This document shows positions 1 to 7,083 of a stretch of DNA of 64,000 nucleotides, one piece after another. Source of the DNA: Bacteroidetes bacterium UBA1941 (lineage in GTDB: Bacteria; Bacteroidota; Bacteroidia; Chitinophagales; LD1); assembly GCA_002336805.1 (NCBI GenBank), contig DDEZ01000011.1, forward strand, positions 806,001 to 870,000, written 5' to 3'. The position numbers were made by a program, and so were the translations under genes. The notes below the pieces were generated by a model. The model saw only the letters and a list, made by a program, of their open reading frames with translations. It had not been told where the DNA came from and searched no databases. Each line of letters opens with the position of its first letter. The first letter of the stretch is position 1.

Positions 1-455
1 AGATGTCTCCGCTGCGCTACGACATGACAATACAGCAGGTGTTCCATGCGTTTCAGGTGTTCCACTCTGTTTCAGGTGTTCCACTCTGATGGAACAAGTG
101 GAACACTTTGGAACAGTGGAACGGTAGTGGAACACCCTGGAACAGTGGAACGGCAAATGGAACACTTGGAACAGTGGAACGGTGGAACACTCTATTGGTC
201 TTCCCCACAAAAATCCGTCATTCCGACGCCTTACATCTTTATAAAAAATAGAAGCGATAAGGCGGACCTGTCCCGCACGCTTCGTCGGGAAGGAATCCCA
301 GGCTCAATGGGAGTGGTAAGGGGAGCAGTTTAATTGTGATTCAAAGTTAGTTGAATGCGAACTACGCTAATTTTTGCGTTAAAGGAATTCAGAAAATAAT
401 TTAATCTCTTAAGAAGAGAAATAATTTTTAAATTAGTATTTATACTAAGTAATCT
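1..455. other. Gene-free left edge with dispersed intergenic repeats
   Basis: No convincing gene lies here. Besides array A, the stretch holds fragments that resemble widespread dispersed intergenic elements: a CGCTGCGCTACGACATGAC-like piece near 10-30, and ATTCCGACG near 220 facing CGTCGGGAAGGAATC near 285. The last 120 bases before the gene at 456 are AT-rich and probably hold its promoter, but no clear TAnnTTTG element was identified. Confidence 0.5.
40..190. repeat. Clustered GGAAC/GTTCC short repeats, array A
   Basis: Three GTTCC copies followed by about ten GGAAC(A/G) copies lie at 8-12 bp spacing. The two orientations face each other, so the left edge could pair with the rest. Related arrays occur at about 1412-1506, 1651-1729 and 3749-3806, so the four arrays surround the RepA-like ATPase gene at 2022-3599. 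Open frames through the array are only translations of the repeat. Confidence 0.8.
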
Positions 456-1310
456 ATGGGTAAATATATTGACGGGCTAGGCCTTGTAGTAATAATTGCA
501 GTGGTTTTTATATTACGACAATTTTGTCCTTCTCCAGCAAAGAATATAGCTGTTTACACTACTTTGGCTCTCGGAGCATTTCTTTTTGCTCGGTTGTTCG
601 TTAATTATCTCGAAACGGGTAGTAAGAACGCTTTGCTTCCTTGGATACGACAAAAAACTAATAAAGAAAATTCTGAGCTTGCCTCCCGGATAAGCGCCTT
701 GGAAAATAGTATTTTGGAGGCTAACAAGGCTGACCTTGATGGTAAACGGCTTATTCAATTGAAAGAGTTGAACTCTCAAATCTATGCTCTTAAAGAGGGT
801 ACCGAATATTTACAGTCGCTTTTATCTCGATATAGTATCGTAAATCTCTTAATCGGCATAATAGCTACATGCTTTGCCACAGGAATACTGATAGACGCTG
901 TTCTCAATCAAAAGGGTACAGACGTTCTAACCGCTAATCAGTATCTTTTGCAAATTCTTCCTCGATTTGCCCTCGCAATATTTATTGAGGTATTTTCTTT
1001 CTTTTTTTTGCGTCTCTATAAGATCAATTTGGAAGACGTAAAATATTTTAATAATGAAAGGACTAATATTGATTCCAAATTACTTTCACTTCGCTTATCT
1101 TTGCTAGAGGGGGATTCAGAAAAAATAGGTGAAATAATTACTGTTTTAAGCAACGTTGAAAGGAACTTTATTCTTAAGAAGGATGAAACTTCTATTGACC
1201 TAGAAAGAAGGAAGATTGAGGCAAAGCACGAGTTAACCTTATTGTCTAGGCTAAATATTTTAGAAGCAATGAAAGTTTTCAAAAACAAGGAAGTATCGTC
1301 TGATGGGTAA
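456..1310 (+). CDS. Hypothetical multi-pass membrane protein with coiled-coil segments
   Basis: A 284-residue protein whose family I do not recognise. Hydrophobic segments at about residues 10-24, 30-49, 128-150 and 163-188 suggest four membrane passes. The stretch between the second and third passes (about 55-125) is charged and heptad-like, and the C-terminal 95 residues are charged and helical, so cytoplasmic coiled coils are likely. The gene is distinctly AT-rich compared with its neighbours and has repeat arrays on both sides, which suggests horizontal acquisition. It has no obvious operon partner. A membrane sensor or effector role is conceivable, but nothing in the sequence assigns one. 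The start is the first in-frame ATG after an AT-rich leader. Confidence 0.7.
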   Translation: MGKYIDGLGLVVIIAVVFILRQFCPSPAKNIAVYTTLALGAFLFARLFVNYLETGSKNALLPWIRQKTNKENSELASRISALENSILEANKADLDGKRLIQLKELNSQIYALKEGTEYLQSLLSRYSIVNLLIGIIATCFATGILIDAVLNQKGTDVLTANQYLLQILPRFALAIFIEVFSFFFLRLYKINLEDVKYFNNERTNIDSKLLSLRLSLLEGDSEKIGEIITVLSNVERNFILKKDETSIDLERRKIEAKHELTLLSRLNILEAMKVFKNKEVSSDG

Positions 1311-1411
1311 TTTTGCCCCTAGTTAGCTTCCCCGCCCACCAGCGATCTGGGAACTGCTCTTCTGGTCGGTGAGGACGCACAACCACAGAAAGGCTTTATA
1401 AGCGGCCTATT

Positions 1412-1506
1412 CTGTTCCATTACCGTTCCACTGTTCCAAAGTGTTCCACCTGTTCCACTACCGTTCCACTGTTTCACCGGAGTGGAACACCTGAAACACT
1501 GAAACG
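1412..1506. repeat. GTTCC/GGAAC short-repeat array B
   Basis: Multiple GTTCCA units (mainly GTTCCACTGTTCCA and GTTCCACCTGTTCCAC) are followed by inverted GGAACACCTGAAACAC. This array sits inside copy 1 of the duplicated block. Confidence 0.75.
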
Positions 1507-1650
1507 GCCTCCTACAATCTGCGATTCAGTAAATCCGTCATTCTGTAAATCTCCCCTGCCCCTGGTAGGCGTCCCCGCCGACCAGCGATCTGGGCGCTAC
1601 CCTTGTGGTTGGCGAGGACGCACAACCACGGACAGACTTTTAAGTTGCCC

Positions 1651-1729
1651 GTTCCACTGTTCCAAGGTGTTCCACCTGTTCCACTACCGTTCCACTGTTT
1701 CACCTGAGTGGAACACCTGAAACACCTGA
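1651..1729. repeat. GTTCC/GGAAC short-repeat array C
   Basis: The same unit order as array B, within copy 2 of the duplicated block: GTTCCACTGTTCCAAGG, GTTCCACC, TGTTCCACTACC, GTTCCACTG, then inverted GGAACACC. Confidence 0.75.
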
Positions 1730-1894
1730 GACAACCTCCCGCAATCTGTAATTCCGTAAATCAGTAATTCTGTAAATCCCCCCAAAGACTTATTCACAAA
1801 GCAAAGCCAGTGGTAGTGCGGGTTTTGGTGTTTTGAGCGTGGCAAAACGGCTTCACCTGAGATAGCTGTATTTATGTATTATCGCTTATTTTGC

Positions 1895-1902
1895 TATATT
1901 TG
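1895..1902 (+). promoter_or_regulatory. Candidate -7 promoter element (TATATTTG)
   Basis: Matches the Bacteroidota TAnnTTTG consensus upstream of the RepA-like ATPase gene. The -33 element is weak, so this is tentative. Confidence 0.35.
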
Positions 1903-2021
1903 CATCGTATTTCAAAGCTGGTGGTGACGGTACTGCCGGCTTCTTATCAGTAGCTGTGCACGGCTCCTTTCTTTACCGTATCTGATCTTTATTTTTTATC
2001 ATTTTAATCCCCATACTACCT

Positions 2022-3599
2022 ATGGAAAATCCACAGAGGCCACTGCCTCCGGGTGTGACACCCGTGACCAAATCATCCCAACACATCATCGCTCCCTGGC
2101 ATAACCCCGCCGCCGACCTCACTGAGATGCGTGAGCGCGAGCAGGCAGCCCTCCGCGCACAGGCCGAGCGTGATGGCCTCACCCCCTATCTACCTGACAA
2201 GGAAACCCTGCACCGCGCCGACCTGATAGGCGCAGAGATGCAGAAGAACATAGCCGAGCAGATAGCACGCGAGCAGGCGCCTTCGCCAACGGTACTGACG
2301 CCCCTGCAGCGGCTGGAGGCTGACGCGGCCATGCATAGTGCGGCCCTGCGGGCACAGCCTGCGGCAGACGACCCACAGCAGGCACTACGTGCCGAGGCCG
2401 AGGCCAAAGGGCTGCTGCCATACCTGCCCGAGGGGGCTGTGCTGACGCCTGCCACCCTCATACGCGCTGAGATAGACAAGCTGGAAGAACAGTACGACCG
2501 CACGGGCGATGAGTCTCTGAAGCGGCAGCTGGTGATGCTGGATATACAGATGTACGGCGTGATGACGGACGAGGAGTTTGACGCGGAGGTGGCGCGCACG
2601 CGCAGTGAGGCGGTAGCGCAGAAGCTGGACCTCTTTCACACGCAGCCTGTAGATGACTGGATAGACCAGGCGGCAGCAGAGCCGGAGCCTAAGGCGCTGT
2701 TTGATGCCTTCTGGCATGAGCGCGACCTCTGCATCCTCTTTGCCGATACTAACCTGGGCAAGTCCATACTCGCAGTGCAGATAGCAGACAGCATCAGCCG
2801 CGGTGCAGGGATAGGCCCCTTCCGCATGGAGGCGGAGGCGCAGCCGGTATTGTACTTTGACTTTGAGCTCACGGCCAAGCAGTTTCAGGCGCGGTACACG
2901 CATGAGTATGCAGACCCGTATCGCTTCTCGCGCAGCTTCTTCCGCTCGGAGATCAATATGGAGGCCGACTACCGCGAGTGGGGCTACAAGACCTTTGAGA
3001 GCTATCTCTACGCGCAGATAGCGCTACAGATAGAGCAGACAGGCGTCAAGGTCGTGATCATAGACAACCTCACCGCCCTGCGCAGTGACAATGAGCGCGC
3101 CAAAGACGCCTATCCTATCATGGAGATGCTCAATAGGGTGAAGAAGCGCATGAAGGTATCCATGCTCATCATAGCCCACACGCCCAAGCGCGATACCACA
3201 CGGCCTATAGAGGAAAACCACCTGCAAGGCTCCAAGCAGTTCTCCAATCTCTGCGATAGCATCTTTGCCATAGGCAAAAGCCACCGCGATCCACGTACGC
3301 TATACCTCAAACAGATCAAGCACCGGGTAGGGGAGAAGGTCTACGAGACAGACAACGTCTGCCTCTGCCAGATCACCAAGCCTTACAACTTCCTGGGCTT
3401 TGAGTTTATGGGTACAGGCCGGGAGGCCGAGCAGCTGCGCGAGATGAAGGACAAAGACCTGGGCGCGAAGGTGGCTGCCGTGAAAGACCTCCACGATGCA
3501 GGCAAGAGCCAGCGCGAGATAGCGGCGCAGCTCACCATACCACTCGCCACCGTGCACCGCTACCTGAAGCGTGCCGAGGAAAGCGGTAAGGCTGCGTAA
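2022..3599 (+). CDS. RepA-like AAA ATPase with C-terminal helix-turn-helix
   Basis: A 525-residue P-loop ATPase of the RecA/RepA (AAA_25-like) group, found in Bacteroidota mobile elements and plasmid replication modules. The P-loop ADTNLGKS is at about 241-248, the Walker B strand VKVVIIDNLTAL starts at about 342, and MLIIAHTPKR follows as the next core strand. The last 30 residues (REIAAQLTIPLATVHRYLKR) form a resolvase/MarR-type helix-turn-helix. The N-terminus contains an internal duplication: ALRAQAERDGLTPYLP (from 43) and ALRAEAEAKGLLPYLP (from 121), each followed by an L-IGAE/L-IRAE segment. The ATPase core suggests hexameric DNA-dependent activity in replication or mobilisation. No primase, relaxase or integrase is adjacent, so this may be an orphan module. 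Confidence 0.8.
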   Translation: MENPQRPLPPGVTPVTKSSQHIIAPWHNPAADLTEMREREQAALRAQAERDGLTPYLPDKETLHRADLIGAEMQKNIAEQIAREQAPSPTVLTPLQRLEADAAMHSAALRAQPAADDPQQALRAEAEAKGLLPYLPEGAVLTPATLIRAEIDKLEEQYDRTGDESLKRQLVMLDIQMYGVMTDEEFDAEVARTRSEAVAQKLDLFHTQPVDDWIDQAAAEPEPKALFDAFWHERDLCILFADTNLGKSILAVQIADSISRGAGIGPFRMEAEAQPVLYFDFELTAKQFQARYTHEYADPYRFSRSFFRSEINMEADYREWGYKTFESYLYAQIALQIEQTGVKVVIIDNLTALRSDNERAKDAYPIMEMLNRVKKRMKVSMLIIAHTPKRDTTRPIEENHLQGSKQFSNLCDSIFAIGKSHRDPRTLYLKQIKHRVGEKVYETDNVCLCQITKPYNFLGFEFMGTGREAEQLREMKDKDLGAKVAAVKDLHDAGKSQREIAAQLTIPLATVHRYLKRAEESGKAA

Positions 3600-3632
3600 T
3601 AGAGCCTTGACACCAATGTGGTGCATTGCACT

Positions 3633-3660
3633 GTAGGGACAGGTCGCGACCTGCCCCTAC
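3633..3660. repeat. 28-bp near-perfect palindrome (REP-like)
   Basis: The half-site GTAGGGACAGGTCG pairs with CGACCTGCCCCTAC with one mismatched pair. It lies 33 bp after the ATPase stop codon. There is no T-tract, so it reads as a dispersed palindromic element rather than a standard terminator. Confidence 0.7.
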
Positions 3661-3748
3661 CACCCTAAACCTGACATACCCTGAGGGGCAGATGCGGTGG
3701 CGTGGCTACGGTCTGCGGCCTTCGGGGTTTTTTGTTTCATGCGGGTAG

Positions 3749-3806
3749 GTGTTCCATACTGTTTCACCAGATGGAACAAGTGGAACAGATGGAACAGTGG
3801 AACGGT
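3749..3806. repeat. GTTCC/GGAAC short-repeat array D
   Basis: One GTTCCATACTGTTTCACC unit followed by four GGAAC units (GGAACAAGT, GGAACAGAT, GGAACAGT, GGAACGG). It is the downstream counterpart of arrays A-C and sits just before the methyltransferase gene. Confidence 0.7.
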
Positions 3807-3851
3807 GATAGCGGCTTAGATATTAATCGTAACTTGCCGCAAAGGAACACC

Positions 3852-4652
3852 ATGACAAACGCCTTCCCCTACAATCAATACTCCACCACCGCTGCGCTAT
3901 ACGATCTGGACAGCCGGCAGAAGACGGTGGATGATGTGAAGTTCTACACCTCGCAGTGTACCGACCCGCCGGGTGCTGTGCTGGAGCTGTGCTGTGGTAC
4001 GGGCCGTGTGGCGATACCGCTGGCGCAGCAGGGGCTCGAGGTGACGGGGCTGGATATATCTCCTACGATGCTGCATGTCTTTCAGGAAAAGCTGGCGCAG
4101 CTGAATGCGGATGTGCGTGACAGAATACAAATCGTGAAGGGCGATATGACGCAATTTGACCTCGGGAAGAAGTTCCGGTATATCATCATTCCCTTCAGCT
4201 CTTTTCAGGGCTTGACGGAGGATGCGGATATCCGTAGCTGCCTGGCCTGCATACACCGGCACCTGGAGGCTGAGGGACAGTTCATAGTCCATACCTTCCG
4301 CCCACGCATGGTGCTCAGTGCTGACAATTGGGTCACCACAGAGGAGACGACCACCATAGAGACGCGAGATGCTGATGGCCAGCTACAGTTTCGCCGCACA
4401 GGCCTCAATAAATCCATCGATACCGATACGCAGCTCATGTACAGCGATAGCATCTTCTACACCTATGACGAGCAGGGCCGCGAGACGCAGCGCCTCGTAG
4501 AGCATCTCAGGCTGCGCTACTACTATCAGGACCAGCTGGAGCAGCTGATGGAGGAGAGTGGCTTTGTGGTCAGAGAGGTCTATGGCTACTATGACCGCAG
4601 TCCGGTGACGGATGCATCTACGGAGATGATACTGGTGTGCGGCAAACGATGA
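3852..4652 (+). CDS. Class I SAM-dependent methyltransferase
   Basis: A 266-residue methyltransferase of the Methyltransf_11/25 type. Motif I is VLELCCGTGRVAIPLA at about residues 37-52, followed by the acidic strand VTGLDIS that binds the SAM ribose. KGDMTQFDL is the motif II-like segment, and IIIPFSSFQGL is the post-motif strand. I chose the ATG at 3852 because an upstream in-frame extension would translate repeat array D (reading MEQVEQMEQWNG), which is clearly not protein. The substrate cannot be told from the sequence. The gene appears to stand alone; the next gene starts 120 bp later and has its own signal peptide. Confidence 0.85.
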   Translation: MTNAFPYNQYSTTAALYDLDSRQKTVDDVKFYTSQCTDPPGAVLELCCGTGRVAIPLAQQGLEVTGLDISPTMLHVFQEKLAQLNADVRDRIQIVKGDMTQFDLGKKFRYIIIPFSSFQGLTEDADIRSCLACIHRHLEAEGQFIVHTFRPRMVLSADNWVTTEETTTIETRDADGQLQFRRTGLNKSIDTDTQLMYSDSIFYTYDEQGRETQRLVEHLRLRYYYQDQLEQLMEESGFVVREVYGYYDRSPVTDASTEMILVCGKR

Positions 4653-4772
4653 TCATTCCCCACGCGGTTCTTCCATCTCCTTGGGAGAGGGAAGATGCCG
4701 AAGGCAGATGGGTGAGTTGCCATTTGGTTTTAACATCCAAAAAGCAGATGTTTACCATATATCACACGATTC

Positions 4773-6962
4773 ATGAAGCAACTACTATTCTGCCTCCTCA
4801 TCGCCACCTCGGCCTTTGCACAAAAAGACTATACGCAATATGTAGATCCGTTCGTCGGGACGGGTGGGCATGGGCATACCTTCCCTGGGCCTACGCTGCC
4901 CTTTGGGATGGTGCAGGTGGGGCCTGATACGCGGCTCAAGACCTGGGACGGCTGCTCGGGCTACCACTACTCTGATGGCAAGATATTTGGCTTCTCGCAC
5001 ACGCACCTGAGCGGCACGGGCTGCTCAGACTATGGTGATGTGCTGCTCGTGCCAGAGATAGGCAAGCCGAAGTTTAAAAGCACGCAGTATGCGCAGAGCT
5101 TTGACAAGAAGAATGAGAAAGCATCTGTAGGCTACTATAGCGTAGAGCTGGCCAATAAGGTCAAGGTGGAGCTGACCGCTACCACACGTGCGGCGCTGCA
5201 TCGGTATACCTTCCCTAAATCTGCACAGGCCGACATCGTGCTCGACCTCAATCACCGCGATGAGCTGAAGTACGGCGAGATCAACTTTAACGGCAATAGC
5301 GAGATCACCGGTGCGCGTATCAGCCACGCCTGGGCCGACAGCCAGATCGTGTACTTTGTGATCCAGTTCTCAAAGCCGTTCAAGAAGTTTGGCATCAGCA
5401 ATGGACCCGTGCTGCACGATGGTATGCGCAGCATGTCAGACACTGACCTGAAGGGCTACGTGAGCTTTGAGACCGGCGAGGGCGAGGCCATATATGCGCG
5501 CGTAGGCATCTCTGCCGTGAGCATAGACGGGGCGAAGAAAAACCTCGAAGCCGAGCTGAATAACTGGGAGTTTGACAAGGCCGTGGCTGCCGCCAAAGAG
5601 GCATGGAATAAAGAGCTGAGCAAGATAGACCTGCAAAGCAGCGACCCTGCGGTGATGCGTACCTTCTACAGCGCCATGTACCACGCCATGATCCCGCCCA
5701 ATATCTATCAGGATGTAGACGGCCAGTACCGCGGCCGCGACCTCGCTGTGCATGAGGCCAAGGGGTTTAACTATTATACGGTGTTCTCACTCTGGGATAC
5801 CTACCGTGCGCTGCATCCGCTGCTCACGCTGATAGACAAGAAGCGCTCGTCAGACTTCATCAATACTTTCATCACGCAGTATGAGCAGGGTGGCCTGCTG
5901 CCCGTGTGGGAGCTCTCTGCCTGCGAGACCAACTGTATGATAGGCTACCACGCCGTGCCGGTGATCACCGAGGCTGCGATGAAAGATGTGAAGGGCTTTG
6001 ATGCAAACAAGGCACTGGAGGCGATGAAGAAGAGCGCGATGGAAGACCGCAACGGCCTGCGCGACTACAAGGCGCACGGCTATATCAAGATGTCGGGCGC
6101 GCATGAGAATGTGAGCCGCACCCTGGAGTACGCTTACGACGACTGGTGCATAGCCATGCTGGCAAAGAAACTCGGCAAGACCGACGACTATAACTACTAC
6201 ATCAAGCGCGCACAGAACTACAAGAACCTCTATGACCCATCTACGGGTTTCATGCGGCCAAAGGAGAGCTCTTTCCTCTCACCATTTGATCCATACGAAG
6301 TCAATCACAACTATACCGAGGGCAATGCCTGGCAGTATTCCTTCTACGTGCCGCAAGATATCTCAGGCCAGATGAAGCTGATGGGAGGCAAGCAGAAACT
6401 GGCGGATAAGCTGGACTCTATCTTCAATACCTCACCCGTGCTGCACGGCCACAAGCAGCCCGATATCTCCGGCATGATAGGCCAGTACGCTCACGGCAAT
6501 GAGCCGAGCCACCAGATAGCCTACGAGTACAACTATGCAGGCCAGCCGTGGAAGACGCAGGCTATGGTACGCCGCATAGACGCCGAGATGTACCGCGACC
6601 AGCCCGACGGCCTCTCGGGCAATGAGGACTGCGGCCAGATGAGCGCCTGGTATATCTTCAGCGCGATGGGTTTCTATCCGGTATGTCCGGGCAGCGATCA
6701 GTATGCTATCGGCAGCCCGCTGGCAGATCATGTGATCATGCACCTGGAGAATGGCAAGGCCTTTACGGTGAAAGCCAACAACAACGCTAAGGGTAATGTC
6801 TACATCCAGTCGGCAAAGTTGAACGGCAGCAACTATATGAAGTCTTACATCACCTATGATGACATAGCCAAAGGCGGCGAGATAGAATTTGAGATGGGAC
6901 CACAGCCCAATAAGGCATGGGGATCTGGTGAGTCAGATGTGCCAGTGACTAAAATAGACTGA
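4773..6962 (+). CDS. Secreted GH92 family alpha-mannosidase
   Basis: A 729-residue glycoside hydrolase of family 92, calcium-dependent exo-alpha-mannosidases, mostly alpha-1,2 specific. The signal peptide is MKQLLFCLLIATSAFAQ. Family signatures include VDPFVGTGGHGHTFPG near the mature N-terminus, HTHLSGTGCSDYGDV, FSLWDTYRALHPL, GNAWQYSFYVPQD, GNEPSHQIAYEYNYAG, and SGNEDCGQMSAWYIFSAMGFYP near the C-terminus. The conserved acidic residues of GNEDCGQMS and the full length match the family. It probably acts in the periplasm or at the cell surface on N-glycan or fungal mannan mannose. The sugar permease gene that follows would be a logical uptake partner. No SusC/SusD pair is adjacent. Confidence 0.93.
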   Translation: MKQLLFCLLIATSAFAQKDYTQYVDPFVGTGGHGHTFPGPTLPFGMVQVGPDTRLKTWDGCSGYHYSDGKIFGFSHTHLSGTGCSDYGDVLLVPEIGKPKFKSTQYAQSFDKKNEKASVGYYSVELANKVKVELTATTRAALHRYTFPKSAQADIVLDLNHRDELKYGEINFNGNSEITGARISHAWADSQIVYFVIQFSKPFKKFGISNGPVLHDGMRSMSDTDLKGYVSFETGEGEAIYARVGISAVSIDGAKKNLEAELNNWEFDKAVAAAKEAWNKELSKIDLQSSDPAVMRTFYSAMYHAMIPPNIYQDVDGQYRGRDLAVHEAKGFNYYTVFSLWDTYRALHPLLTLIDKKRSSDFINTFITQYEQGGLLPVWELSACETNCMIGYHAVPVITEAAMKDVKGFDANKALEAMKKSAMEDRNGLRDYKAHGYIKMSGAHENVSRTLEYAYDDWCIAMLAKKLGKTDDYNYYIKRAQNYKNLYDPSTGFMRPKESSFLSPFDPYEVNHNYTEGNAWQYSFYVPQDISGQMKLMGGKQKLADKLDSIFNTSPVLHGHKQPDISGMIGQYAHGNEPSHQIAYEYNYAGQPWKTQAMVRRIDAEMYRDQPDGLSGNEDCGQMSAWYIFSAMGFYPVCPGSDQYAIGSPLADHVIMHLENGKAFTVKANNNAKGNVYIQSAKLNGSNYMKSYITYDDIAKGGEIEFEMGPQPNKAWGSGESDVPVTKID

Positions 6963-6976
6963 TGAATACATTTATT

Positions 6977-7047
6977 AACCGCGAAGATCGCAAAGGCCGC
7001 AAAGATTTATTCAAAATAACTTTACGTTCTTAGCGTCCTTGGCGGTT
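6977..7047. repeat. Imperfect inverted repeat, 28-bp arms (REP-like)
   Basis: The left arm 6977-7004 begins AACCGCGAAGATCGCAAAGG. The right arm 7020-7047 ends TCCTTGGCGGTT and is its imperfect complement. The internal period of about 9 bp (CGCAAAG/CGCTAAG type) matches a family of intergenic palindromes seen widely in bacterial genomes. It separates the mannosidase from the permease and might reduce read-through, but it lacks a clear U-tract. Confidence 0.65.
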
Positions 7048-7083
7048 CTTTCATTGTGTAAATTTTCATAATAGCGATAATAA

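Larger units (their letters stand above)
1324..1782. repeat. Tandem duplication of a ~230-bp intergenic block
   Basis: Copy 1 (about 1324-1553) and copy 2 (about 1566-1782) share, in the same order: a segment containing ACCAGCGATCTGGG, a GGTnGGnGAGGACGCACAACC segment, a GTTCCACTGTTCCA-type array, an inverted GTGGAACACCTGAAACAC segment, and a tail of CCGTAAATC/CTGTAAATC units. The offset is about 243 bp. The copies are clearly diverged, so the duplication is not very recent. Confidence 0.8.
1311..2021. other. Long intergenic region made mostly of a duplicated repeat block
   Basis: No gene is supported. The region contains two tandem copies of a block of about 230 bp (separate entry), each with a GTTCC array, and then a leader for the ATPase gene. 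A TAnnTTTG-type element (TATATTTG, 1895-1902) lies about 120 bp upstream of that gene. Confidence 0.6.

Noticed and set aside
40..190. CRISPR-like array of short repeats
   Set aside because: Units are 5-14 bp with spacers of a few bases, far shorter than CRISPR repeats and spacers, and no cas genes are nearby.
46..333. Open frame of 95 codons at the left edge
   Set aside because: Its translation (repeating EQWNGGT-like units) is just the repeat array read as codons; no protein-like composition.
3700..3742. Terminator-like GGCCTTCGGGGTTTTTTG after the ATPase
   Set aside because: The stem is only two or three pairs, so it is not strong enough to call, although the T-run is suggestive.
3702..3851. 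N-terminal extension of the methyltransferase
   Set aside because: It would translate repeat array D; the domain begins properly after the ATG at 3852.
4637..4927. Frame overlapping the mannosidase start
   Set aside because: It runs across the GH92 signal peptide in another frame and has no family features.
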